A stretch of 64,000 nt of DNA, taken from the NCBI RefSeq assembly GCF_021129175.1, contig NZ_JAJOHV010000012.1, forward strand, positions 62,001 through 126,000, read 5' to 3'. Below the pieces are notes generated by a model that worked only from the letters and a program-made list of their open reading frames with translations, ran no database searches and had not been told where the DNA came from. Shown piece by piece: positions 9,901 to 16,634 of the stretch. The stretch's first letter is position 1. The number at the start of each line of letters is the position of its first letter. Source of the DNA: Chromobacterium piscinae. Its GTDB lineage: Bacteria > Pseudomonadota > Gammaproteobacteria > Burkholderiales > Chromobacteriaceae. A program made the position numbers and the translations under genes.

Positions 9901-11937
9901 CCTGACACCAAAGTCTTCTAATATTGTTTCCGCAACTAAAGTATCTTGTTCAGGCTTGATATCATAACAATCAACGAATTTTTTAATGGGCGCGATCACA
10001 TCATCAAACCAATCCAGATTATTCGCATCACATCCAAAATTCATGCAATCATTTTCACCTACGACCTGATCAATGCAATTCATGACCCGAGAGTAGCCTT
10101 TCATAAATATCAGCAACTCATTTTTTAATTTCGGATCTGGCGCGATGACATACAACAATTCAACAACGCTACCATCTTTATGGTGCTCCCATTGCCTGGA
10201 GCAATGAAAAGCACCAACACGATCTTGAGTTGTGCGCCGAGAATAAATAACACCAACCAACTTCTGATCAGCGACTAGGAGCATTTGGCCTTCTGGATAA
10301 TCGCTTATGCGTTGCTCAATATCAATTGACGATGAGCGCAATGGTGCTGGAAGATCTTTTTCAAGATTGACTAAATCTTCGATATCGCGATAACTTGCCA
10401 CCCGAATTTGGTATTCCTTTAAACGGAAATGATTCAGGGTGATTCGTGCATATGGAAATATTGCTGGGTATTTCTTCGATGACTGCTCTTCAAAAACAAG
10501 ACCAGCTTCAGCTGCTGCAGCTAAGAAGGTGGGCGCATCGACTAGATGCTGTTTGGAAAACGCATGATAGGCGTCAAAATGGAGATTTTCACTTTCGTTC
10601 ACATACTGCGCGACAGTTCCTGCCGACAAACTGTGCACTTCTAGAATAATAATCCCATATTTACTACGGATGCTGGACCATTTAATTAAATGATCGACAA
10701 GACTCTGGACTGCTAAAGCTGGAGGAATCAGCGAACCTAATTTATCGACACTAATGCAATCATACTTCACATGGCTGCGCTGCTGTATCTGATCTATACT
10801 GTCCGGTTCGATAAATGGCCTATCATGATCAAGAAAAGAGCGCACATATAATACTTTTTCTACATCTTCTATATGCTGCTCAAGGTCGATTTCAATTTGT
10901 TTTGGATTTCCTATATCACCATGCAAAACTAAATGATTGATATCATTCAAAGTAGAATTTGTTGCCTCTAGGGCCTTATGATTATAATCAACACCGATTA
11001 AGGTTAATGGGTGTTTATGCAAAACTCTACCACGCTCAGTCTTCAGGATTATGTTATAAACTCGACGTAGCAGAGTTCCATCGCCGCACCCCACATCGGC
11101 GATATAATTTGGTTGATTTTCAACTGGCAATTCATTGAATATGGAAGCAAAAATTTCTTCCATTGCTCGAAAATAACGATCATGCTGAAACCCACTTGAT
11201 ACAACATTTAATGTTCGCTCAACATGAGTTTCATGTCCATCCTTATCGGTGACAAACAGCTCCGCAGGGTTTCCACCTATCAGTTGACCGATTTTTTTCA
11301 ACATCGGCGTATAGGAAACGACCGTGCCTGTATTCATGATGCGCTCCATCATGAATTTCCCAACATCATTCAACTCTATTGAGTTAACACTTTCACTACA
11401 CCACTCGTTATGTTGAAACAAGCGAAGTATTTCTTCCTTCGCTACTGGCGCTAACTTTGCGAAGCTAATAGCACGCTCATCTACCACATAAAAATTGGAT
11501 TGCCTCAAGCCAAGTAGCAGAGGAGTCATCAGCATGCCGTCTAGTAAATATTGCAGCAGAATGCTGTCCACACCCCACCCCTGAACAGAACAGTCAATCC
11601 ATTCTTTGAGCGAGAGGTGACTATTTGGATCTTCTAGATATCGATCAACAGGAAAATCCAAAAGGGACGTTATTGTTTCTGGAATTTTTTCATGATCACG
11701 TAGCCCTTGGGCTGTCAATGAGTATCGATCAGTATTGTCTTTAGAGATCCATTGCAGTGACTCCAGCAATCGCAAAGCAGCCAATAAGAAGCCGCTATTC
11801 GCTTTCAGCTCATCAGCAAGCTCAGTTAGCGTTAAGGCCCTACCCTTAAAAACTTCAAACAACTTAAGATATTTACACGCAAGGACTATAGGGATAGCTA
11901 CAAAACCATGAGAATAACGATTTATTACAGATAGCAT
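3988..11937 (-). CDS. trans-AT PKS loading and first extension subunit (MT1-GNAT-MT2-ACP-ACP-KS-DH-KR)
   Basis: 2649-residue polyketide synthase. Domains by approximate residue: an N-terminal winged-helix plus methyltransferase unit (1-505, SAM motif ADVGCGDGT near 282, conserved VRSFLDHDRPF); a GNAT-like domain (507-700); a second methyltransferase with its helical lid (LEIGAGTGG near 851); two tandem ACPs (GIDSLEM near 1104, GIDSLEL near 1213); a ketosynthase (Cys in TACSSS near 1466, ETHGTGT, NIGHLE); a dehydratase (HVVNGRKVLP near 1937, DSALQ later); and a ketoreductase (GGAGGIG near 2423, SSITAF, GNYAAG) ending the protein. MT-GNAT-MT-ACP is the order of apratoxin AprA-type loading modules, which methylate malonyl-ACP to make propionyl, isobutyryl or pivaloyl starters. 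The GNAT part shows ENDCMNF where active decarboxylating GNATs usually carry an Arg-rich stretch, so it may be inactive as in AprA; that is inference. AT domains are absent. Confidence 0.95.
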   Translation of the reverse strand: MLSVINRYSHGFVAIPIVLACKYLKLFEVFKGRALTLTELADELKANSGFLLAALRLLESLQWISKDNTDRYSLTAQGLRDHEKIPETITSLLDFPVDRYLEDPNSHLSLKEWIDCSVQGWGVDSILLQYLLDGMLMTPLLLGLRQSNFYVVDERAISFAKLAPVAKEEILRLFQHNEWCSESVNSIELNDVGKFMMERIMNTGTVVSYTPMLKKIGQLIGGNPAELFVTDKDGHETHVERTLNVVSSGFQHDRYFRAMEEIFASIFNELPVENQPNYIADVGCGDGTLLRRVYNIILKTERGRVLHKHPLTLIGVDYNHKALEATNSTLNDINHLVLHGDIGNPKQIEIDLEQHIEDVEKVLYVRSFLDHDRPFIEPDSIDQIQQRSHVKYDCISVDKLGSLIPPALAVQSLVDHLIKWSSIRSKYGIIILEVHSLSAGTVAQYVNESENLHFDAYHAFSKQHLVDAPTFLAAAAEAGLVFEEQSSKKYPAIFPYARITLNHFRLKEYQIRVASYRDIEDLVNLEKDLPAPLRSSSIDIEQRISDYPEGQMLLVADQKLVGVIYSRRTTQDRVGAFHCSRQWEHHKDGSVVELLYVIAPDPKLKNELLIFMKGYSRVMNCIDQVVGENDCMNFGCDANNLDWFDDVIAPIKKFVDCYDIKPEQDTLVAETILEDFGVRWLLSIFQSMGVLRERFEIYSSVDSIAAQLGILPKYKSLFSSLIGIFERKGLLDRQAEGLSTTEKIENFGLADIQCEYTAFKHIFQKEHPESVPFMNLMATCLGSYGEVLTGVKEATDIVFPQGSVELFAGIFKDSSVADYFNRLTAEIVHQYLACHIRHGAQEKLRVLEIGAGTGGVTRFVLDRLGEQAEGIIFYYTDISSTFVRYGQRTFGAMHSCMQFERLNIEQDPVEQGFNLADFDLVYASNVLHDTKFLMNTLNQVGKLLRPEGLFILNEFTVMKDILLYTGGLLHGWWLFQDPENRLPNSCLLDVPRWKSVLEKAGFGNFSAHGLPFDETLDHCRQSVMFCTRNGTEEGIEYGISVDRKIEQAGMHVVPLEEELPLSSSSVKPTVIESIHPMVVEAIREIIGAKRFAQFDTAVPLMEQGIDSLEMVELNALFKRKAGIFLETTFLFQFNTAEKLSSYFKGKWKDNKNRLADTQADVEQNDGVENIGEVLALPKKKVSRGLVDEIESIISGLIGSKRMAQYESELPLMEIGIDSLELLELRTIISKKFGIALNAAFLFQYNTCDKVAAYLEMNGVALPNESCDERKTTQAVKDIDENAAQSDFHAEDLAGSIRSGDIAIVGIALRFPGNANDPEKFWDLLKTGTSAIRSLPLNRLDWPADVDVAGEKSYLTQGGFLDRIDEFDADFFRISPMEAELMDPQQRMLLELVWGASENAGYKPSGLAASETGIYIGACHFEYRSLLEQSGTSQRAFVATGSSGSILANRISYFYNFQGPSLVVDTACSSSLMAVHQAIRDLREGACRQAFVGGINLICNTVNVLAYDHAGMLSKDSKCATFDEAANGYVRGEGGAIIFLKRLQDAIDDKDHIYAVVKGSAVNHVGQSSSLTAPNPEAQGKLIIRAVEDSGLHGETISYIETHGTGTKLGDPIEVEGLNQAFTHFNGAMTLQSLGMCGIGSVKSNIGHLEGASGIAGLIKVALSLKNRMIPPTLNFKRLNPEIKLGKYFHIANRLKQWEVMLAADGKAIPRRAGVSAFGFGGANAHIVLQEYPQPSKRIDEDMLYLFTLSARNENSLLAMVKQYIAYLDCVEHDFSLTELSYTLQVAREEMDERLAIVFDSKEKLISRLVSVTEGVGDNAIYRGNRKTTLFSSLKVNEKNRDAESALQCRNLHELAELWTKGLSINWQVLYHGKSVRRVALPGYVFARDRYWVSKSNQVAVRNEGVRSLGEGLLGTIDVASSASQILTVLSGNESFLVDHVVNGRKVLPGVMYLEIARAAADAILGKKLPNTYLRLKNVVWSSPVFVDNSPVSIYTTIKTSENNKTSFEMITRLNGEGRREHLHGQGEIELFQLSQTPFVNIDSCLRSCTDNSVDVAEFYEAFQSVGIQYGISHKGVTDLRLGKNEVLAKLSLPLGGSHDCTAIFMHPGVLDSALQATFALDIAAAMPRLMLPFILDEVEIFSPCTNDMWAWIRCKEKGTSDDNFSCFDIDICDHLGAVCIKMKGYRSKMPTAAFGGKSIQSENLILTPVWDPVAEICESTIPSPSLRTVVIGARASEKKALFERFGKIQELHIQPGESIECMAEKIHALGSIEHIIWSVSTSAYLAMTDEALISEQEGAAIFGFRLIKALLLLGFGSRELKWTVVTTQACAIRRSEYLSPLQASIHGLIGAMAKEFIDWKVRLVDIEVDDHWPLDAIFRLPTDDEGNPWAFRRGRWYKQYLIPTQASNIDTEQYRHGGVYVVIGGAGGIGQVWSEFVAEHYQAKLIWIGRRPMDESIELKLNAVAKCGPRPLYISADARDRSELLRAYDEIKRHYSSINGVVHSAIVLRDQSLSNMTENQFHDVLSSKVDVCVRIAQVFQRESLDFALFFSSITAFTKVAGQGNYAAGCVFKDAFAHQLRKERNGHVKIMNWGYWGTVGIVATKERQENMARNGIGSIEPAEAMSALRVLLSSSIDQMAFLKLSDAAAS

Positions 11938-12400
11938 TTCTTTCTCTCATTTTGCACTAACTGACCTTGCATAGAAATCCTGCAGCCACTCGTTTTGGCA
12001 ATCCATGCCAGAAAGCTATTCGGCCACACTCTACGCCCACACAGTATTAGGCATTATTAATCGAGCCAACTAAGAAAAACTGTAAAAGCCGATATAGGTA
12101 ATACGCTCAAGCAACTTAAAATTCGCTTCCTTCATGCCCTAATCATTAAGTGGACGCACTTAATCAAGCAGTCCACCGCATACTTTGGTCATGCTGCATT
12201 GAGGACATCTCGGAATCCTTGCAACAGCATTTTGAAACAACCAGAATAGGAATAATGACAAATGTCATTATTAAAACAATCTACGTCTTGACTTATTCAA
12301 CCAGCTGCATGAATCACCTTGCTAGAATATTGCATATGCATTTATTTGACAATGGCATACTAATTAGTATAATTCAAATCAATATTAATATTTTATTAAC
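11938..12400. other. AT-rich region upstream of the PKS operon
   Basis: About 460 bp between the PKS start and the left end of the insertion sequence. No gene is supported; a 90-residue plus-strand frame here has neither a ribosome site nor protein-like composition. It should hold the PKS promoter. Confidence 0.5.
12041..12069 (-). promoter_or_regulatory. candidate sigma70 promoter for the PKS operon
   Basis: On the minus strand TTGGCT (12069-12064) and TACTGT (12046-12041) are separated by 17 bp, about 100 bp upstream of the PKS start codon. In AT-rich DNA such matches arise by chance, so this is tentative. Confidence 0.3.
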
Positions 12401-12460
12401 TGGACTGACCCGGCTCCTGTAGGCATTCCTGCCTTATGATTTGAGCAGAGGAGGATGTCC

Positions 12461-12740
12461 ATGAGCACACCGCGCTTCACCCCAGAATTCAAAGAGGAAG
12501 CCGTCAAACAAGTCACCGAGCGTGGCTACCCCGTTTCCGAGGTAGCCAGTCGTCTCGGCGTATCTACCCACAGCCTGTATCAATGGCTGAAACGTTACGA
12601 CCCCAAACGAATCCAACCTGCCGCCGCAACAGACCAGCACGCCGAAATTTCGTCGTCTCAAGGCAGAACTGGAACGGGTAACGGAGGAGCGCGACATCCT
12701 AAAAAAGGCCGCCGCATACTTTGCTAAGGAGTCCGGGTAA
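12461..12740 (+). pseudogene. IS3-family OrfA, frameshifted
   Basis: The N-terminal part reads MSTPRFTPEFKEEAV with the helix-turn-helix SEVASRLGVSTHSLYQW, typical of IS3 OrfA DNA-binding proteins. Near 12629-12645 the frame shifts by one base: the expected leucine-zipper end (LKAELERVTEERDILKK, then AYFAKESG) continues in another frame to the stop at 12740. ATG 12461 is preferred over 12455 because GAGGAGG at 12448-12454 then sits at normal distance. Confidence 0.8.
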
Positions 12741-12742
12741 GG

Positions 12743-13628
12743 TATGCCTTCATCCGGGCTCACACGCAGTAGTTTCCTATCCGGAGATTGTGTCGGGTCA
12801 TGTCAGTGCATCCCAGTGGCTACTACGCTTGGATCGCCTCTCCACACTCCGACCGGGCGCAGGAAGACAGCGCCTGCTTGGATATGTCAAACAGGCATGG
12901 CTGGAGAGCGGCGGTGTCTATGGCTGCCGCAAGGTGCATGACGACCTACGGGCTCAAGGAGAGCGCTGCGGCAAACATCGTGTGGCGCGACTGATGAGGC
13001 TGGAGAGGCTGCGTTCGCAGACGGGATACCATCGACGGCCTAGGCATTACCATGGCCGTCCGGCGGTTGTGGCACCGAATCACTTGCAACGCCAGTTCTC
13101 TGCGGATGCGCCGAATGCAGCCTGGGTGACCGACATCACGTATATCCGCACGCATGAGGGGGGGCTGTATCTGGCGGTGATGCTCGATTTGTTCTCGCGG
13201 CAGGTCATCGGCTGGTCGATGCAGTCACGTATCGATAGAGAGCTGGTACTGAATGCTTTGTTGATGGCGGTATTGCGACGTCAGCCCAAGCAGGAGGTGT
13301 TGGTGCATTCCGATCAGGGAAGTCAATTCAGTAGCTACGACTGGCAGGACTTCCTGAAGGCCCATCTCCTGATGCCCAGCATGAGTCGGCGCGGAAACTG
13401 CCACGACAATGCCGTGGCGGAGAGTGTCTCTCAGTTGCTGAAGCGTGAGCACATCAAGCGGAAAACCTATCACGACAGAGAATAAGTCCGGCGGAACATC
13501 TTCGATTACATTGAGATGTTCTACAACCCGAAACGCCGGCATGGTTCCGCTAATGGGCTATCGCCGGTAGAGTTTGAGAAGCAATTTTCCAACAGCTCAC
13601 AAGTATCTAGAGAAGCCGGGGCGATTCA
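12743..13628 (+). pseudogene. IS3-family OrfB transposase, multiply broken
   Basis: rve/DDE integrase of the IS3 type. The catalytic positions can be followed: D in WVTDITYI, D in VHSDQGSQF, E in NAVAESVSQLLKREH. There is an in-frame stop after YAFIRAHTQ, a frameshift near 12865 between RAQEDS and LLGYVKQ, and a premature stop at 13483-13485 in YHDRE*, after which the family's C-terminus (DYIEMFYNPKRRHGSANGLS) continues in frame. Three lesions mean an old, inactive copy. Confidence 0.85.
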
Positions 13629-14527
13629 GTTCAAAACAAACCAAGCCATTCAAAACTCTGAAGATGATCGTATTCTTTTGCCATTTTAAATTCCCCGTAT
13701 GCTCTGAGGGGCTATCGTCCATCATAGATTCTATGAAACGTACCAGTCTACAAACTCGGAAGCCTAGCTTAGCACCTGGGGCAGCACCTAGCGCGCGCGG
13801 TCGAGACCTCGCCCCGCCCGCTTCATGTGTGGGAAAGCGTGCAACTGCATAAGTCGGCTGGAAAGCCCGTCAGTACCGGGCCTCGTGAACAATAGAAACC
13901 CGCTGGAACACTTGCGGATTCATGCACTCAAGCCCATGCAGAGGGACGAACATGGCCATAACGGGATGGGAGGAGCGTCAAAAAGACTGGAGAAGGAGAA
14001 GCAGAAATGGCAACCAAGGACTGGCGGCGGCGATTTCGCCATATAAAGCATTGAAATACAAGGATTAACGAGGTTATTTCTCAAGGTCATCTGCGGTAAC
14101 AGATGCAGTGACCAAAATATAAGTCATTGATTTTATTGGAAGTAAAAAATGAAAACGTTACAAGATAGAGAGGTCATCTGATTACTTCTTAGTTATTGAT
14201 TGCTTACTTTTCGCCATCCCTCGCAATACCTTGAATTTACTGAGAGAAATGGCCTTTCTGCATGATGGGTTACCGATGTTACTATTTTTTTAGACCCCCC
14301 ATAACCTTGGAAAGCCCCCCATGCGCATGACGCCCCCGCATACGTATATGCGTGTATGCACATGCACTGAAGAGCCATCAGGACATGGCCAGTGTGAGAT
14401 TCCTGAATCTGGTTAGCTGAGCTGCGTGGGAATAATTTTTGTAGAAGGTTGCCGATTTTTGTAGAAGCAGCTGAGTGGGATTTGATGCGCTGAACAGCAC
14501 GACCAGAATTGGCGGATTCTGAAATGA
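13629..14527. other. non-coding chromosomal stretch between IS remnant and prophage
   Basis: About 900 bp. Short open frames exist on both strands, but none has a ribosome site, a recognisable family or a clear composition. It contains two 13-bp direct repeats ATTTTTGTAGAAG at 14435 and 14455, 20 bp apart, and an alternating purine-pyrimidine patch around 14335-14370. Confidence 0.5.
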
Positions 14528-14559
14528 AATCAGGGGCTTGCAAATGCAAGCCCCTGATT
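14528..14559 (-). terminator. terminator hairpin of the original tRNA-Thr gene
   Basis: Perfect 15-bp stem (AATCAGGGGCTTGCA and its complement) with a 2-base loop, starting 7 bp after the CCA end of the displaced tRNA fragment on the minus strand and followed by a T-containing run. It marks chromosomal DNA left of the prophage. Confidence 0.7.
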
Positions 14560-14565
14560 ATAATT

Positions 14566-14612
14566 TGGTGCCGGCGGCAGGAATCGAACTCGCGACCCCC
14601 TGATTACAAGTT
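14566..14612 (-). other. attL: displaced 3' half of tRNA-Thr (anticodon TGT)
   Basis: On the minus strand the bases run from the anticodon loop (CTTGTAATCAG) through the variable region and T-loop (GAGTTCGATTC) to CCGGCACCA, closely resembling the 3' half of bacterial tRNA-Thr(UGU). The 5' side of the anticodon stem does not pair (GCTAA against TCAGG), so only a partial tRNA is present and the break falls at the anticodon loop, a usual crossover point for tyrosine integrases. The integrase gene starts 136 bp away and reads toward it. By the normal logic of tRNA integration the intact tRNA should lie at the other prophage end, which this window does not contain. Confidence 0.8.
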
Positions 14613-14665
14613 AGCGGGTACATCAGTCTAAAAATCAAGCCAGATAAGGGTTTTAGGTGGTATCG

Positions 14666-14747
14666 CCTCTAATAAAAATGACATTTGCCGAAAAATCAAC
14701 CCCGTGGATATTGGATTTCAGCGCCGTCTAAAACTCAATATTAGAGG
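14666..14747. repeat. inverted repeat pair next to the integrase
   Basis: CCTCTAATA at 14666-14674 and its exact complement TATTAGAGG at 14739-14747 lie between the attachment core and the integrase stop codon, where integrase arm-type binding sites are usually found. Confidence 0.4.
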
Positions 14748-14748
14748 A

Positions 14749-15834
14749 TTATTTGACCGGTTTTCCCTTGCGGATTGCCCTGCGGTCGTAGACCGCACTT
14801 GGAGTCACGTCGTTAGTATGCCCGGTGGTATTTTTGGCTATCTCGCCCTGCTCTAGCAGGTCGGTTGTCGCCTTGGCTCGAACATCATGGAAGTGGAACC
14901 GCTCATTGCCGGCGGCGGCCCATGCTCGCTGAATTTTTTGGATCAACGACTTGAACCCATCTGATGTGTAAGGCTGTCCCGTACGAGTGCTAACGAAAAG
15001 ATATGGCGAATCCTTCGGGCGCCATAACTTCAAGGCCCTGCCGATTGCAGCAGAGAGCCGCGGCGACCACTCTATCTGTACCGTGATGGGCTTGCGATCA
15101 ACTCCTTTCAATTGCTTCACCCTCAGCCCTTCCGGAAGGATATGCGCCAGCGGCAGTTTCAAGATGTCTTGACGCCGTTGGCCTGTCAGGTAGGCAACTT
15201 CAAGGGCGGCGGCCACGACCTGGCCCGACATCAGCGGCTCAAGGTAATTTTTGTTTGTGGGACGCGGGGCCTGCCCCTCCCTCTCAGCAAGCATTCCGTG
15301 CACAAGATTCCGGCAGAAATGAAGGAACTTCTCTAGCTCAGCGTCATCGACATACCGGTCGCGGGGACGCTCCTTGTTTCTTGTCACCCCCCGGCAAGGA
15401 TTGCTGTCAACAATCCCCCAGCGCATCGCAAACGTGAAAACATTGCTTAACAATGCCCTTTCTCTGTTTCCTGCCACCGCGGCGTCCTGCTCCAGCCTCG
15501 CATCCAGGTATTCGCCAATGTGCTTTGGTTTGATTTCGTCCGGCCGAAAATCACCAAATGCCGCCTCCAGCAACTTCATTTGAGGTGCCTGTAGCTCCCT
15601 GGTATAGGCTGCCTTCCTTGGCATGACCTCCACCATGTACCGATTGAAAACTGCCAACATGCCTTGCGACGGAAGGCTACATGGTGCCTCAATCTCGACC
15701 CAGCGCCGCTTTGCCTCTTCCAATTCCCTGGAGAGCCATATCCACTCGTTTTTACGCGTGACGTAATAGAAAGCACCATTCTTGCGGTACATCCTCGGCG
15801 GTAGATCACGGTCTTTTTTCCTGGGCCTGGCCAT
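14749..15834 (-). CDS. int: tyrosine integrase
   Basis: 361-residue phage integrase that recombines attP with the tRNA-Thr attachment site. N-terminal arm-binding domain (1-60), SAM-like core-binding domain (about 65-165, including AAFGDFRPDEIKPKHIGEYL), then the catalytic domain with Arg in YLTGQRRQDIL, the HxxR box in FHFHDVRAK, a second His in TTGHTNDV and the nucleophile Tyr in SAVYDRR. Length and motifs are normal, so it should be active. It reads leftward toward attL and starts 1 bp after the excisionase-like gene, suggesting co-transcription. Confidence 0.96.
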   Translation of the reverse strand: MARPRKKDRDLPPRMYRKNGAFYYVTRKNEWIWLSRELEEAKRRWVEIEAPCSLPSQGMLAVFNRYMVEVMPRKAAYTRELQAPQMKLLEAAFGDFRPDEIKPKHIGEYLDARLEQDAAVAGNRERALLSNVFTFAMRWGIVDSNPCRGVTRNKERPRDRYVDDAELEKFLHFCRNLVHGMLAEREGQAPRPTNKNYLEPLMSGQVVAAALEVAYLTGQRRQDILKLPLAHILPEGLRVKQLKGVDRKPITVQIEWSPRLSAAIGRALKLWRPKDSPYLFVSTRTGQPYTSDGFKSLIQKIQRAWAAAGNERFHFHDVRAKATTDLLEQGEIAKNTTGHTNDVTPSAVYDRRAIRKGKPVK

Positions 15835-15835
15835 G

Positions 15836-16078
15836 TTATTGCCTTCTGGATACTTGGTTTAATTTATCTCGATTGATTGAGCGTTCAGCTCGAAAATTCT
15901 GAGGATTCTGGCTTTCTCCAAGCGCAGTCCTAATCACCACTCGAGAAACCAAAGGCCTGCCACGGCCATTTGTTAGGTGGGGAATTTTATTCAAAGTGAG
16001 CCATTCACAAATCCGGGATGCCGTCTTGAACCCGCTGATGTCTTTCAATTCATCGTATGTCAGGATAGCGTCGTCCAT
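15836..16078 (-). CDS. DUF4224 family, probable excisionase/directionality factor
   Basis: 80 residues; MDDAILTYDELKDISGF followed by ICEWLTLNKIPHLTNGRGRP matches the small DUF4224 phage proteins that precede integrase genes and have a winged-helix MerR/excisionase-like fold. ATG 16078 was chosen over an upstream start because AGAGG lies 8 bases before it, while the upstream start would lie within a terminator. The excisionase role is inferred from size, family and position. Confidence 0.75.
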   Translation of the reverse strand: MDDAILTYDELKDISGFKTASRICEWLTLNKIPHLTNGRGRPLVSRVVIRTALGESQNPQNFRAERSINRDKLNQVSRRQ

Positions 16079-16099
16079 AACATGAACCTCTGCATTAAA

Positions 16100-16125
16100 T
16101 AAAAAAAGACCGCACTTAGCGGCCA
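16100..16125 (-). terminator. Rho-independent terminator
   Basis: GGCCGC-TAAGT-GCGGTC followed by seven T on the minus strand. It separates the accessory genes from the DUF4224-integrase pair. Confidence 0.75.
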
Positions 16126-16180
16126 TTTTCAATAGTAATTTCTTTGAAATCTAAATTCATTACTCTAGGACTCAACCATT

Positions 16181-16207
16181 AAAAAAAGCCTCATGCAGAG
16201 GCTTTTT
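16181..16207. terminator. bidirectional terminator
   Basis: GCCTC-ATGCA-GAGGC flanked by A7 on the left and T5 on the right, so it can work on either strand. It follows the stop of the 97-residue gene at 16223-16516. Confidence 0.75.
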
Positions 16208-16222
16208 GTTAATGGCATTTCA

Positions 16223-16516
16223 CTAGATCAGACCTTCACACTGCAGACGCAATTCCTCATACCCTTTGGCGTCGCGCTGCTCGGATATTGCAAGAATAAT
16301 TTCATCATGAAGTAGGTTGTCTACCTTTATTCCTATTTGATCGTCTGTTCTTATTGTTGTTTTTACTTCAAACATTACATCCTGACCTGATGCACCATAA
16401 ACGATTGTAATCCTAGTTCTTGTACTATTGGGAGTATCAAATTTGACATTCTGCTTGACATGTCCAACATGTTCAGGATTTACAAAGTAGTTGCTAATAG
16501 CTTTGATAAGGGCCAT
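16223..16516 (-). CDS. hypothetical phage protein (97 aa)
   Basis: Starts MALIKAISNYFVNPEHVGHV; a mixed beta-rich small protein with TRITIVYGASGQDVMFEV and an acidic end. AAGGA six bases before ATG 16516 supports this start, although the same frame is open further upstream into the neighbouring gene. I recognise no family. It is followed by two terminators. Confidence 0.6.
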   Translation of the reverse strand: MALIKAISNYFVNPEHVGHVKQNVKFDTPNSTRTRITIVYGASGQDVMFEVKTTIRTDDQIGIKVDNLLHDEIILAISEQRDAKGYEELRLQCEGLI

Positions 16517-16634
16517 TCCTGATTTCCTTTTTGACATATGAGTCAATGACACATTCGCATTATACCATTGACCTAATTTAATTGGTGGCTCGGCGGAGTG
16601 TTGCCCTCCTCTGGATCTGGCTGCACCAGCCCGA

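Larger units (their letters stand above)
12401..13628 (+). mobile_element. degenerate IS3-family insertion sequence
   Basis: About 1.23 kb, the usual IS3 size, with an OrfA-like HTH gene followed by an OrfB-like DDE transposase. The ends read TGGACTGACCCGGCTCCT on the left and, as reverse complement on the right, TGAATCGCCCCGGCTTCT, an imperfect inverted repeat. No matching target duplication is seen (AAC on the left, GTT on the right). Both reading frames are broken, so the element cannot move by itself. Confidence 0.85.

Noticed and set aside
12150-12422. 90-residue plus-strand frame upstream of the IS element
   Set aside because: AT-rich random composition, no ribosome site, and it runs into the IS end.
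13574-14046. Open frames between the IS and attL; the region was considered as a group II intron remnant
   Set aside because: No reverse transcriptase motif or intron domain V could be seen, so no call was made.
14193-14549. 118-residue minus-strand frame left of attL
   Set aside because: It spans the direct repeats and the terminator hairpin and lacks any protein-like pattern.
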